A stretch of 64,000 nt of DNA from Laguncularia racemosa (taxonomy: Eukaryota > Streptophyta > Magnoliopsida > Myrtales > Combretaceae): NCBI GenBank assembly GCA_037954665.1, contig JBBMOL010000431.1:1-64000 (forward strand), in the 5' to 3' direction. A program made the position numbers and the translations under genes. Within the stretch, counting starts at the first letter, position 1; each line of letters opens with the position of its first letter. Shown one piece after another: positions 35,018 to 47,590 of this stretch. Under the pieces are notes generated by a model. The model searched no databases and was not told where the DNA came from. It saw only the letters and a list, made by a program, of their open reading frames with translations.

Positions 35018-35518
35018 TGTTAGTATCATAACATCCTTTGTAACACTTTGTACATATTGTATATTAGGGGTTGAGTTTTGTTGTAACTTTCTTAAAATAA
35101 CAATTTCCATTTTTTAGCTTGTTGCCATTTTAATGATATTAATGTCTCCTCCTATAGAAGCCAAAAACACCTATAAAGCTCTTTATAGGGGTGTAAGTAC
35201 TCTTACGGATACAAATTCTTGCTCATCATTTAACTGCTTACAGCTAAGGAACTTGTATACACACGACTCCCTTATGTGTATATTGTAGTCCTTTGTAATA
35301 TTGAGATATTAATAAAAGTGTGCAGTTATTATACTTACGATTCTTACCATGTCTCTATTTACTTATTATCGACTTTCTTATTGTTTTTATGTGTTGCTTA
35401 CAGATCTATAGCCCAATCTAGGTAGTTTAGTAGAAAATAGGCTTACTTCTTACTATGGAGACAAGACAATAAGTGCCACATGGTCTTGCTGTACTAGCAA
35501 GAAACTAGGAACGTAACA
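35018..35518 (+). repeat. 5' LTR of Galadriel-like element
   Basis: 501 bp, matching 40926-41419 throughout, for example acatcctttgtaacactttg and gatattaataaaagtgt. Its end is followed after 2 bp by the PBS-like motif. Confidence 0.82.
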
Positions 35519-35534
35519 ATTGGTATCGAAGCTT

Positions 35535-38500
35535 CGGTTATTTTAACAAGAACAACCACAACATGCTAAGACAACATGAACAAATGTCTCAAGAGCCTTG
35601 AGGATTAATTCACTTGTCTAGACAAGTGAGTAGAATCATTAGTAGCTCTTGCAATAAAAGTATTAGATCTTGAAGCTTCCAACTAAGATGTAAGTGGTAG
35701 GGTTAGAGAGCTTGCCAATGATTTCAATGTCACAGTGTGCACACTTAAGGACGAGTAATGACTTCTTACACTTTAATTGAGATAGTAGAAGAATTAAGGG
35801 CACAAGTTACCTTGTTGACAAAAGCTATGGGTAATGCTCCTACCTAAGCTCCCATTCATGCACCCACACATGTGGGGCACTTGAAAATACTTGAGCCTAA
35901 GGCATTCATTGGCATAAAGGAAGCCAAGCTATTGGAGAACTTTATCTTTAATATGGAGTAGTATTTTGTAGTTGTTAAGACCAACAATGAAAGAGTTAAG
36001 GTTTCAATGGCCATAATGTACTTAATAGGTGATACTAAGTTATGGTAGCACACTAAATATGAAGAAATATAAAATGGCTAAGCACATGTGGATACATGGA
36101 ATGAATTGAAGACAATGTTATAAGCTTAGTTCTTCCCCGAGAATGTTAAGTACAATGCTCGTAAGAAGTTGAGGAAACTTAGACAGAATGATGATACAAG
36201 AAGTATGTACGAGAGTCCTCTACCCTAATGCTTGACATCAAGAACATGAGCAAAGATGACAAGCTATTCTATTCCCTAGAGGGGTTGAAGCCTTATTCTA
36301 GGAATGAGTTACAAAGACAAAGGATGACAACCTTAGCTAAAGCACGGTCAACAACTGAGCACTTGACTGATTATGCCCATGACAATTGAGGCAAGAGCAT
36401 ATTGATAAGGCATGAGGATAGAAATTCTTTTAAGTAGGGCAAACCCAAAAGTGGGGGAGCCTTGAGTTCTAGTAATAGCAACAACAATAATGGAGGGGTC
36501 AGAAGAAATCTTATAGCTCTCATTAGTCGAAAAATCATGGCTCTCACCAACCTAAAAAAGGTGGAGGATCAAATGAAAGTAGGAAGCTAACATTCTCTTG
36601 TTTCTAGTGTAATGAGTCGCGTAAGGTATCAAATTGTCCCCACAGAGCAGCACTCAATGCCATAGCTTAGAAGTCTAAGAGTGTATTTTGAGAAGAAGAA
36701 TAAAAAAGTGAGTGTAAGGAACCCAAGATGGGAGCTTTACACGTGTTATCAACTATGGGAAAGAGTTCCTCGGTATAAAGTAAGCCCAAGTTAGACAATG
36801 AGTTGATCTATGTTCCAATGAACATTAATGGCAAGAGTGCCAGTGCTATAATTGAATCGGGAGGCACATAAAATTTCATTGATGTAGCTAAAGCAAAGAG
36901 ATTGGGTTAATGCTTACAGAAGACATTATCTAGATCAAAGTCGTGAACTCTAAGGTAAGACTCATCCAAGGAGTGACTAGAGATGTGAAAATAAAGGTTA
37001 AGGATTGAAGCAATAATCTCAACTTCACTACTGTCCCCCTAGACAACTTTAGCATTGTCTTAGGGATATATTTCTTGAGGTGTGCTAAAGTTGCATCTAT
37101 GCCAACAATGAATTGCATGTTGTTCATGAATGACAAGCTATGTTATGTATCGGTTCAAAGAAAGAAGGGAAGTAATGGAGGTAAAAAATGGAGAGAATAT
37201 TGAAGCTATAATTCTGTCCATAGTCTAACTTAAGAGAGGGCTCAAACACCATGAGCCAACTTTCATTGTAGTTCTTATAAAGAAGAAGAATGGAGTAAAG
37301 GCATAGATACCAAAGATAATTGAGTGTCTTGAAGGAGTTTAGTTTTGTGATGTTAGAAAAGCTCTCAAAGGAGTTACCTCCTAGAAGACCAATGGACCAT
37401 AAGATTAAGTTAGTTTCAAGGGCCAAACCACTAGCTAGAGCTTCATACAAAATGTCACCACCTCCCTTCCCCTCTTCCCTCCAAACTTGTAGAGTTAAGG
37501 AAATAGTTGGATGAATTACTAGATGCGGACTTCATTCGTCCTCTAAAAGTACCATATGAGGCTCTTGTTCTATTCTAAAAGATGCAAGATAGGAGTTTGA
37601 GACTTTACATTGACTATAGAGCTCTTAATAAGATGATAATGAAGAACTATTATCCTCCTCTTATTCCTAATCTTTTTTATCAACTGAGTAGGGCTAAATA
37701 CTTCACTAAGGTAAACCTTCATTTAAGTTATTATCAGGTCTACATTGTTAAGGTTGATGAGCCCAAGACAACTTGTGTTACCTGTTATGGTGCCTACGAG
37801 TTCCTAGTGATGCCCTTTGGTCTTACCAATGTTCCTACTACATTTTATACCTTAATTATCTATCTAAACAACATTATTGTGTATAGCAAGACATTGTAAG
37901 ACTATGTTTGTAGATGGTTTTTTAAAAGCTTTGGGAGAATCATTTGTATGTGAAACAAGAAGGTATGCCTTTACCCATGCACATCAACTTCCTTAGGCAT
38001 GTGATTAAAGCAAGGTGGATCCAAATGGATATTTAGAGGAAAGGCATAGATACCAAAGATAATTGAGCGTCTTGAAGGAGTTTAGTTTCATGATATTAGA
38101 TAAGCTCTCAATGGAGTTACCTCTTAGAAGACCAATGGACCACAAGATTAAGTTAGTTTCATGGGCCAAACCACTAGCTAAAGCTACATACAAAATGTCA
38201 CCACCTCCTTTCCCCTCTCTGCTCCAAACTTGTAGAGTTAAGGAAATAGTTGGATGAATTACTAGATGCAGACTTCATTTGTCCTCCAAAAGTACCATAT
38301 GAGGCTCTTGTTCTATTCCAAAAGAAGTAAGATAAGAGTTTGAGACTTTGCATTGACTATGGAGCTCTTAATGAGCTGATAATGAAGAACCATTATCCTC
38401 TTCCTCTTATTCCTAATCTGTTTGATCAACTAAGCAGGGCTAAATACTTCACCAAGCTAGAACTTCGTTTAAGTTATTATTAGGTCCGCATTGTTAAGGT

Positions 38501-40760
38501 TAATGAGCCCAAGAAAACTTGTGTTACCTGTTATGGTGCCTACGAGTTTCTAGTGATGCCCTTTGGTCTTACCAATGCTCCTACTACAATTTACACCTTA
38601 ATTATCTATCTAAACAACATTGTTGTGTATAACAGGACATTGTAGGACTGTGTGAAGCACTTGCAGATGTTTTTTAAAAGCTTTGGGAGAATCATTTGTA
38701 TGTGAAACAAGATGGTATGCCTTTACCCAAAAGCACATCAACTTCCTTAGGCATGTGATTAAAGCAAGGTGCATCCAAATGGATATGGCTAAGGTGAAGG
38801 CAATCAAAAAGTGGCCTATTTCCAAGAGTGTGATAGAGCTAAGATTACTTTTGGAGCTTGCAAACTATTATCAAAGATTTGTGGAGGGGTATTATGGACT
38901 AGTTATACGCCTTACAAATCTATTAAAAAGGACTAAGCATGGTCTTAGAGAGAAAAGTGTCACACTACATTTGAAGATTCGAAGTAGATTGTGACTGAAG
39001 AGCCAATCCTCATGCTACCTAACATCTCTAAACTTTTCAAAGTCTAATGGATGCACCAAACATAGCTTTAGGTGGAGTATTATTACAAGAGGGCCATCCG
39101 ATGGCATATAAGAGTAGGAAGCTAAATAAAACTAAGCGTAGGTACTAAGCTTAAGAGAAAAGGTTGCTTGCAATTGTGCATTATCTCGAGACCTAGAAGC
39201 ACTATTTGATGGGGTCCAAGTTCCTAGTGAAGATTAACAATTTTGTAGCTAGCAAGATTTTGACTTAACTCAAGCTATTTACCAAGCAAACCAGATGGTA
39301 GGAGTTCCTTGCAAAGTTCGATATGAAGATTGAGTATCACAGCGAGTGGACAATTCAAGTAGCAAACGCTTTGAGTTGAAGAGTGGATTTAGCTTCCTTA
39401 GCCTTAAGTTGAGTCAACACTAATATCTAAAACCAAATCAGGGAGCACTTAGACCAAGACCTATTAGTTAAGAATTTGAAGCAGTTGATTGAAAAGGGCA
39501 AGACTTATAGGTTCTAGATTGAAGGCGATTTGACCTATACTAAAGGTCATCACCTATATGTCCTCATGGTTGGGAATTTGAGAAAAGCGCTCATAAAGGA
39601 GTGCTATGATACTTTATGGATCGAATACCCTACTTGGTAGAGGATTATAAGCTTGTTGAAGTGGGGCTATTATTGGTCAGATATGAAGGAAGATGTACTA
39701 AACTATACCCGCCCTTGCTTGACTCATCATCAAGATAAGATCAAGCGTTAGAGATTTATAGGACTGTTAGAGACATGGGAGAGTGTATCCATAAACTTTA
39801 TCACTTCCCTACCAAAAGTGGGGGAGTATTCGTCAATTTGTTATTGTTGTTGATAGGTTCTCTAAGTATGCAACCTTCATCCTAACCACGAAGAGTTCAA
39901 ATGCAAAAAAGATAGCCCAACTTTTTTTCAAGCATGTTGTGAAGTTTTAGAGTGTCCTAAAACATCATAAGTGATAGGGACACTAGGTTTACATGCAAGT
40001 TTTAGATAGTGTTGTTCCATCTCCTGGGTTCCGAGTTGAGCATGACCTCTAGTTATCACCCACAAAGTGATGGTTAGATAGAGAAAATCAATAAATTGCT
40101 AAAGGAGTACTTGTAGCACTTTGTGTCCCCCAATCAAAAGAATTAGGTCAACTTGCTAAATATCACCTAGTTTTACTTCAACATTTAATGAAGGTCTTCC
40201 TCTAGCAAAAGCCTTATTGAGATTATCATAGGTCAGCAACTACTTTTACCCCCACACAATGGTTGCACCTTACATAAGAAGATGCCCCAAAGCCTATAGT
40301 TTATTGGTTCATTAAAGATTGGAAGCAAAGTTTCAAAGTTGCTAGAGCTTACCTTGAGAAGGCTTCTAAGAGAATGAAAAAGTAGGCAAATTAAAAGAGC
40401 AAACCTAAATAATTTAGTGTTAGAGATTAAGTCCTCATAAAGCTTCTTTCAAAGCAAGTTAAATTGTTGAGGAATAAGGATAGAAGACTAATTTAGAAAT
40501 ATATTGGTCCAGTTCCTATTGTTTTGAGAATTGGAAAAGCTACATATAAGGTCTAGCTACCCTCATTGTTAAAGGTCTATCCAATCTTTCACACTAGCTT
40601 CAAAAAGCCATGCTATCCAGACATGGAAGACCCTTCTCGCAACGTATCAAAGTAGCTAATGTCAAGCTTAAGTTCAACATTGGTCAAGCCGTTGAAGATA
40701 TCCTTGCCGAAAGGACTATTAAAGACCCTACTACTAGAGAAGAATGATAGAATATTTAAT
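35535..40760 (+). pseudogene. gag-pol pseudogene of Galadriel-like element
   Basis: Order follows a standard Ty3 element. Gag lies at about 35570-36600. A degraded knuckle follows at about 36595-36650 (the first Cys pair is interrupted by a stop). Protease is near 36780-36910, with D-S-G changed to ESGG. RT is at 37500-38990, with YLNNI where YxDD is expected. RNase H (about 39040-39390), the integrase finger (about 39580-39760) and the integrase core and tail (to about 40700) follow. Stops occur throughout, many at TAG/TGA positions explained by C-to-T or G-to-A change. Confidence 0.75.
37298..38783 (+). repeat. 743-bp tandem duplication within reverse transcriptase
   Basis: Copy 1 is about 37298-38040 and copy 2 about 38041-38783. 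Both begin aaggcatagataccaaagat, both contain the RT block from GAYEFLVMPFGLTN, and copy 2 continues into unduplicated pol. The copies differ by scattered substitutions and small indels; copy 1 lacks a short stretch near 37900. The duplication breaks pol, and its divergence indicates it is not an assembly artefact. Confidence 0.8.
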
Positions 40761-40925
40761 GAAATGGAGAGATCAAGGAAATAAAAACAATAGCTAGGAG
40801 ATGAAAGATGATATCACACTAATATTCAAGAGAATGTCAATAGCATCGACTGGAAGACCACCATCGATGCGTTCAAGCTCCAAAGCACATTAATAAGGAC
40901 ATCAATAAGACTAAGTAGGTGAAGG

Positions 40926-41419
40926 TTTTAGGATTACAACATCCTTTGTAACACTTTGTACATATTATATAGTAGGGGGTACATTTTGTTATAACTTTTT
41001 TAAAATAGCAGTTTCCATTTTTTAGTGTGTTGTTATTTCAATGATTTTAATGTCTTCTCTTGTATGACCTAAAAAACGCTCGTAAAGCCTTTTACGAGGG
41101 TATGAGTACTCTTATGAATACAAGCTCTTACTTACCACTTAGCTACTCAAGGTTAAGGAACTTGCTTACACACTATTTCTCGATATACACACTGTAGTCC
41201 CTTATAACATTGAGATATTAATAAAAGTGTATAGTTATTCTACTTACGATTCTTGCCTATATCCTTATTTACTTACTGTTGCCTTTCTTGTTATACTTGC
41301 ATATTGTTTATAGATCTACAAGCCAACCAAGTAAGGAATATGCTTACTTACTACTATAGAGGTAGAACAATAAACACTGCATAGTCTTGTTGTCCTAGCA
41401 AGAGCTCAAGTTTGTGACA
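40926..41419 (+). repeat. 3' LTR of Galadriel-like element
   Basis: 494 bp. The first bases are TTTTAGGATT where the 5' copy has TGTTAGTATC, and it ends TTTGTGACA. The right-hand CTTAA target repeat follows directly. Confidence 0.8.
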
Positions 41420-41504
41420 CTTAAGGTGCTATATTAACATCCTGAGCAACTCTCCTTTCCAAGCAACTCTTAACTTTATCAAGTGGTACTTTACCAAAGG
41501 TTAT

Positions 41505-41990
41505 TTTTTTTTTTTTGTAGGAACATAACTTGATAAAAAAAACCAAAAGTCTACATAAGTCATACCAAAACACAACCTAAACTACTAGCTAGGCTTAATA
41601 ACACAAAACAAATTAACATACAAATGCATAAGATCAAGAAATAGTAAATTAGCTAGTCCTTCTAGTGAACATTAACAAAACACAAACTCTTCTTACTAGT
41701 TTAACCCAGTCTTCACAAGCCAATCAACCACTTTATTCACTTAAAGTGACACTCAACAAAAAGAAACATCATTAAAACTTCTTGTAAGCTCTTTTCATCT
41801 TGCAATCATAGGAATACATACACTATCATCAATATTTTAATTTGTAATCCACTAAGGCGTGTTAGTCGAATCAATTTCAAATATAATTTTATTTAATCCC
41901 AACTCCCTCACAACCTCTAAGGTTGCAACTAAACTCTAAAGCTTTGCTTCTATAGGTGATGTGGGCACAATTTTCCTTGCAAAATACATA
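41505..41990 (-). pseudogene. RNase H (RVT_3-type) fragment, probably 5'-truncated LINE
   Basis: The minus-strand translation includes FARKIVPTSPIEAK, then after one stop SLVATLEVVRELGLNKIIFE, IDS and, in shifted frames, NDVSF and VVDWLVKTG. This is the pattern of the plant RNase H domain found at the C-terminus of LINEs and in some host proteins. A plus-strand poly(T) run at about 41506-41518 would be the poly(A) tail of a minus-strand LINE. The 5' limit is approximate. Confidence 0.55.
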
Positions 41991-44587
41991 TGACCTACGC
42001 TCTACTATACTTACATGTTGCTCCAATACTTACTTTTATTCTTTTTCATCCACAACTGCATCACAATTATACTTTACTGGCGTTACTTACCATTTTTTTT
42101 TAAATCTTTTGCAAGTCCCATATTATCATTACTTTTATAATGAAAAATTATTTTATTAATATTGCATTTTATGATAGTAATATCATATTTACTATTACAG
42201 AAAAAATTAAAAAAGGAAACTAAATAATAAAAAAAAAATCAAGATTGGCTATTGCAACATATAACCATTGTTCAATGTCTTTACATTTTAAAAGAAAAAA
42301 AAATGAAATTAGTCATTGCAAATTAGTTTGACTTTTATCAGACAAAAGGAAAGAGAGAGATAGCTAAGCATCGATGCTTGGCTAAGCCCTTTTTGTGTTT
42401 TAAACATCAAATAGTACTTGCATTTTATAAAGAAATTCCCATACCAAGCATCCTTTATAAACATGCTCTAATTGGTTTTCAATTCAAACAAGAAAAAAAT
42501 TGCTTTCTTCTCAACTTGCTTAGCAAGGTTGTCAAATCTCATGATGTGTACCTATTCAGTTCTTTAAACAAAATTTATCATGTTTGGTTTTTTTCCCTTT
42601 TTCCCTTTTTGGTTATTATCATAGTTTAGATAGGGTCAAACTCCATCCATTAAATATATTTTATTTATGCTATTAAAATGTAAATGACTTATTTTGCACC
42701 ATATACATTTATTAAAGCTCTTATTTCTATTACTATCAATTATAAAAGGATTAAGAACTAGCTCATTTTCCATTAGGCCACCATCATTTTAATCTATAGG
42801 CATTATTCAACAATTGTGCTCTTTTTCACTCTTAATTTTAAACTTTAAATATTTCATTCTTTTTTTTCTTTCTTTTTTCTTCTAAGAATCCTATTTACTT
42901 TAAATTAATTATATATCAATCAATATAAACAAATATGCTTCTTAGCGTACACATTGTAGGTGCATGTGCAAGATACACTATAAATATACTAATTAATAGA
43001 GAAACTTTATATATAACAAAATAAAATGTTTCCATTTAAATGATATTATTTAGAAATTAGGTCATTAAATATATTTCAAAATGTATATACAAATTCCCTC
43101 AATTAATAGATGTATTTTACATTAATTTGGTAGACAAATTATCACTTTTTCGATGAAGCAAAATTTCTACATTAACATATTTTTTAAACTATTTATATAA
43201 TTTTTTCCTTTTTTACTGTATCAATTTTATCTATAATTTGATTTAGTTATTTTATACGGAGATAGACCTTCATTTCGCATTATCATGAATACAAATTAAT
43301 AAAAAAATTGAATTCAATTGTCAATTGCTATTCTTAAAATTATTATTTTCTCTCCTTTCTTCATCTTTACTAAATAGTAAGTGGAATTCTCCTTCTACTT
43401 TGATTGGAAGCAAGTTGATGAAGAGCATTGAATAATTTTTATTTGAAAAACATAAAAAAGTGAAAATAGAAAAAAGAAGAAAATGAAAAACTTTAAAATA
43501 TTTATTTGAAAATTTTCTTAAAAGATTCTCCTGGCTTTTCAAAATTAAATACCTTTAATCACTTGTCTCCATAACCCATAGTGAAGTGTTAGTATTATTA
43601 AATTTTGAAATTCCTTTCGAAAAAGGAAAAAAGAAAGAATGAAAACAAGAAAACAAGGAAACTTCAGAAATTCTAAAACAAGATTAAAGGAGGACCAGTA
43701 AGCTACAAATAACAAAAAAATAAAATAAAATAAAGAAATTCATAAATAAGAGAGTCGAATCTATCCATGACTTAGCTAGGTATGGATTAGTCTAGACTTA
43801 TTGTTGCTACGAATTGAGAAATTGAAGTAAGAGACAAAGAAAAAGTGACAAATTTGAATTGTAATCCACTTTATTGGAAAAGAAAAAAAAAAAGTCCACT
43901 ATATTTTTTTTCGAACTATAATGGAAAAAAATTAAAACCAATTTATCTTGTCTATTAAAATAAATATTTATTGTTTCTATCATCTATTTAAATATATAAA
44001 TAAAAATTAATATATAATTATAAAAGTTTATTGCATCAAAATAAGTATCCAATTATAATTTTCAAGAATACCTTTAAAATAAGGATCTCGTAACAATAAA
44101 TACTTATCTTAACTATTGGTAAAAAAATCTAACATAGTTTATAATATTAAAATATTAATATTTATATTATTAGATCTCAATACTACTTTTCTTTTAAAAT
44201 AGTAATATTGTGTGTGCTGCTATGAATTGAAAGGAGAATTATTATTTGGAAAGTTTCAATGAAAGTGAAATTTTGGCTAGAAATGCCTTGATGTCTAGAA
44301 ATGGATGAAAATAAATATATATTTCACTTGCTTTTAGTAAAATATTTAGTTCAATTTCCTTCCATTTTCTCTTTTATTACAAATAAAATGAGTAAATTAT
44401 GTTCATTTTTCTTTTACTTATCTTCGGTTTCTTTCTATTTCCAATTTCTCTGGATTCACCGATCACAAATATTTATATTACTGTGGAAAAATAAATAAAT
44501 ATAAGAGAACTTTCACCACAAATAAGATAGAAGGGAAGCAAAGTGCGAAGGGAAAGCTGTGTCCGAGAAGAGGGACGAAGAGACGCC
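41991..44587. other. AT-rich 5' flank of NPF gene
   Basis: No gene or element is recognised. Homopolymer A/T tracts are frequent. A TATA-like aaataaatataagag lies at about 44489-44504, roughly 85 bp before the NPF start codon, and is the best promoter candidate. Confidence 0.4.
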
Positions 44588-45061
44588 ATGGTCATATCTT
44601 CCATTTCCGATGAAACTCAAATTCTGGTCTCTCTCGTCGAAGAAGAAGAAGACACGGTGGACGGTGCAGTTGACCACAAAGGTCGTCCTGTCCTCAGATC
44701 CAGAACAGGCGGATGGAGATCTACTGGCTTCATCATAGGTTCTCATAGTCACAACACTACTTCTTTCTTTGTCCTGATAGAACCTGACGCACTTAAGCTA
44801 TCTTATAGCTATTTTATATTTTGAGTTGTTGTGGTTATTGCAGGCGTTGAAGTTGCAGAGAGATTTGCATATTATGGAATAGGTTCGAATCTCATAAGCT
44901 ACTTGACGGGACCACTTGGCCAGTCCATTGCAACAGCTGCGGAGAATGTGAATGCATGGTCCGGGACTGCTTCACTTACGCCTCTTTTAGGAGCCTTCGT
45001 TGCTGATTCTTTCCTCGGACGCTACAACACCATTGTTATTGCTTCCATCCTTTATATCATT
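44588..45061 (+). CDS. NPF: NRT1/PTR family (NPF) transporter, exons 1-2 only
   Basis: Proton-coupled nitrate/peptide transporter of the plasma or vacuolar membrane, probably subfamily NPF5 by its N-terminus. Exon 1 (44588-44738) encodes 50 residues from MVISSISDETQ to GGWRSTGFII; exon 2 (44844-45061) begins in the glycine codon and reads VEVAERFAYYGIGSNLISYL. The ExxER-type motif (EVAER) needed for proton coupling and the first membrane helices (LTPLLGAFVADSFLGRY) are present. Intron 1 is 105 bp (GT-AG); the donor after 45061 is gtcagt. The remaining about 450 residues (helices 3-12) are not in the window. The DNA after the donor becomes a transposon stack to the right edge. The gene is either truncated or has a second intron over 19 kb. 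An in-frame ATG at 44543 is an alternative start. Confidence 0.8.
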
Positions 45062-45339
45062 GTCAGTCTCTCTCTCTCCCTCCTCCCTTCTCCTTTTACT
45101 TTGGACAGACATCTTTTTTTTTTTTTTCCTAGACTGGTTCTATAATAAGTAGGCTGGAACTTCTACGGACTAGACCGTTTAGTCAGTCATCCGAATGCTG
45201 AGATCAACTGCAGCCTAAGCTAATCGGAAGTAGGTTAGGTTCTGCTTGTACTGACATTAATGGTTACTAAATCTGTATGGATGAGTAGTTCACATGTCTG
45301 CTTTGGGTGCTCTATCTGATCATGTGTAGTGGTGTAAAT
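45062..45339 (+). other. NPF intron 2 start or breakpoint region
   Basis: A CT-rich stretch and a poly(T) run (45115-45126) follow the donor, then unique-looking DNA up to the copia LTR. No exon is recognised. Confidence 0.45.
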
Positions 45340-46887
45340 TGTTAAGATAAGAGTTAGTATGTATCACACATGTTTGTCTAAAGATCACACGTGTATCATG
45401 GTTAGGAGACTAATATAAATACTGCAACAGATTAGATAACCAACTTAATTACTTCTTTCATTTTGTACTCAAGAATTCTATATCATCAAGAGTAATACAA
45501 TTTCTCCTCAGTTTTCAAGATAATTTTTTGTTCTTCTCTTCGACTACTGCTCGCATACAGAACTTGAAAATGGTATCAGAGCTTGGTCATTAGGGATTTT
45601 AGTTTCATTTTTTCTTCTTATTCTTGAAGTATTCTGAAAAGTTATCAACTATAATCAAGTATGAACATCAATCAAGATTTCAATGATCCGCTGTCTTTGC
45701 CTGGGGTTGATAATCTAGGAACTCAGATTATGAATGTCATTTTTGTTGGAAAAAATTTTACAAGCTGGAATTAGTCAATTAGATTAGCGCTTAGTGCAAA
45801 AGTTAAAACAGGTTTCATTGATGGTAGTTGCCTAAAACTTGAGTCCAATTCAAATGACGAGCAGAAATAGATCCGGTGTGATTTCATGGTATGCAAATGG
45901 ATTTTGAATTCCATGGTCAAAGAGTTATCGAAAAGTTTCTTATATGCTAGATCAACAAAAGAACTTTGGGATGATATTTGTGAGCATTTTGGATTGTTGA
46001 ATGGTTCTTTACTATATCAAATTCAATTTGAAATTGTGAATTTTAAATAAGGCACGATGAATGTTGCAATGTATTATAACAGATTAAAGAAGATGCGGAA
46101 TGAATTGGATAGTATGTGTAGTGTTCCTATTTGTAATTGTGGAGCTATGGATAAATGTTCTTGTAATTTGTCCACCAAGATTTTGGAGATTGATAAGCGA
46201 AACAAATTGCTTCAGTTCTTGATGGGGCTTAATGAAATTTATGGGAGCACTAGAAGTTAGATATTGTCTATGGATCCTCTATCATTGTTAACAAGGAATA
46301 TTATCTAGTGTTTCAAATTGAAAAACAAAAAGAATTGATTTTTGGAAATTGTTTGAGTGATGATATGTCAGTGTTCATGGCGAAAATACAACAAAGATTT
46401 GTAGTTGAAAACAACAAAGACAAAAAGGGAAAAGGATATAATCAAGTAGTGTGTACTCATTGTAAGAAAACAGGACACTCGATTGAAAATTGTTTTGAAA
46501 TTGTTGGTTTTTCAGAATGGTATAAGAATCCAAAAGAAAAGAAGAATGTTCTATTAGCAACTCATGTTGAAACCAAAAATAATAGTTCATCTATCATGGA
46601 TAATCCTCTCGATATGATAAGTAGAAATACAGAACAAGGACAAAGTATTGGAGAAGATCCTCAACTTGTGAGCAAGATTTGTTAAGAGGTTGTCAAGATC
46701 TTGAAGGTAGGACAGAATATAGGAGAAGATCCACATATGTCCTTCATGAGTTTTGCAGATAACGTTCGTTCTTTGGACCCTTTAGTTTCTTCTGACAATT
46801 CAAAAACTTCTTAGATTGTGGACATAGTTGCTTCAGATCACATGACACCACATTATCATCTTTTATTTCAAATTTAAGAAGTTTTTG
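45340..46887 (+). mobile_element. Ty1/copia fragment: 5' LTR, gag, start of protease
   Basis: The LTR starts TGTTAAGATAAG at 45340 (or 45333) and ends CGCATACA at 45559, about 220 bp. The PBS tggtatcagagc lies at 45571-45582. Coding begins at 45661 and breaks off after the copia protease motif. At about 46887 the sequence passes into the family A LTR of another element, so integrase, RT and the 3' LTR are missing. It lies in the presumed NPF intron in the same orientation. Confidence 0.75.
45661..46870 (+). pseudogene. copia gag-protease pseudogene
   Basis: Starts MNINQDFNDPLSLPG. The copia gag (UBN2-type) pattern is clear: a stop-interrupted FTSWN-SIRLALSAK, then GFIDGS, KELWDDICEHFG and RNKLLQFLMGLNEIYG. 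The zinc knuckle is CTHCKKTGHSIENC (about 46452-46493), and the protease remnant WIVDIVASDHMT (about 46818) has the active-site D-S-G changed to DIV. At least five in-frame stops are present. Confidence 0.75.
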
Positions 46888-47465
46888 AATTGATATGACC
46901 CACAATTTTAAGTGTTGCACTCGCTACAATCTTAACTCTTGGGATTGAAATTGATAAGAGGAAATTGAACTAGGAAACCCTAAGTTCTCTCACGTGAAAG
47001 TGAAGTGTTTGTTCTAAAAATTAGCCTCCTCAAAACCTTACTCAAGCAAGTATTTATACTTACTCCCTTTAGGGTTAGAAAGTCCACAAAATTACAACTA
47101 TGTCACTTTTAAGGTGGCCGGTCCTAAATGAAAATTAAAAACAAAATGAAAGTATACCAAAAGAAAATTAGAACATAAAATGGTCTAATAACAATTATAA
47201 AGTACAAAAATAATATAAATTTTCAAGAGCCAATGCTTCGATGTGAAATCAATCGCAGCAGGCCTTTAGATGCAAATTTGATGATGTCTTGTAGCCATCA
47301 ACTAATGTAAGTCATTTGGCATCCCATGGAGAAATATTATTGTACCTATAAGATTATTACTCAAATATTTATTAAATAAAAGAAATAGAGTGAAATATGA
47401 GTGATTTGGATCATCATCCAAATCGAGTTTTGAGAGCATCTATGGTGCCGAAAAATTTCCTATCA
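46888..47465 (-). repeat. Truncated 3' LTR of second gag-protease-only element
   Basis: On the minus strand it starts TGATAGGAAATT at 47465. It matches the LTR at 55953-56553, but its last roughly 430 bp are missing where the copia fragment begins. The TATA region caagtatttatactta is at about 47046. Confidence 0.7.
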
Positions 47466-47590
47466 TCTCCTTAGGCTTCTAAAAGATTTGCCCTCAAATC
47501 TAAAGGGTCATTTTTGGAACTGAACCCGAACATCTCTGTTGACCTATTCTCTCGGTTACTAGATGTAGTGGAAGTAGTTCTGATTTGCCC

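Larger units (their letters stand above)
35018..41419 (+). mobile_element. Galadriel-like gypsy element, full-length but decayed, TSD CTTAA
   Basis: 5' LTR 35018-35518 (TGTTAGTATC...GTAACA), PBS-like tggtatcgaagc at 35521-35532, 3' LTR 40926-41419. Perfect CTTAA flanks lie at 35013-35017 and 41420-41424. The total is 6.4 kb. Pol motifs such as TCVTCYGAYEFLVMPFGLTN and the integrase phrase KECYDTLW match the Galadriel clade of chromoviruses. The 3' LTR has lost its TG start. Many stops, a lost YxDD box and a 743-bp internal duplication mark an old, dead copy. Confidence 0.82.

Noticed and set aside
44543..44824. 93-aa frame as a stand-alone gene
   Set aside because: It is NPF exon 1 read on into intron 1; the splice pair 44738/44844 joins it to exon 2.
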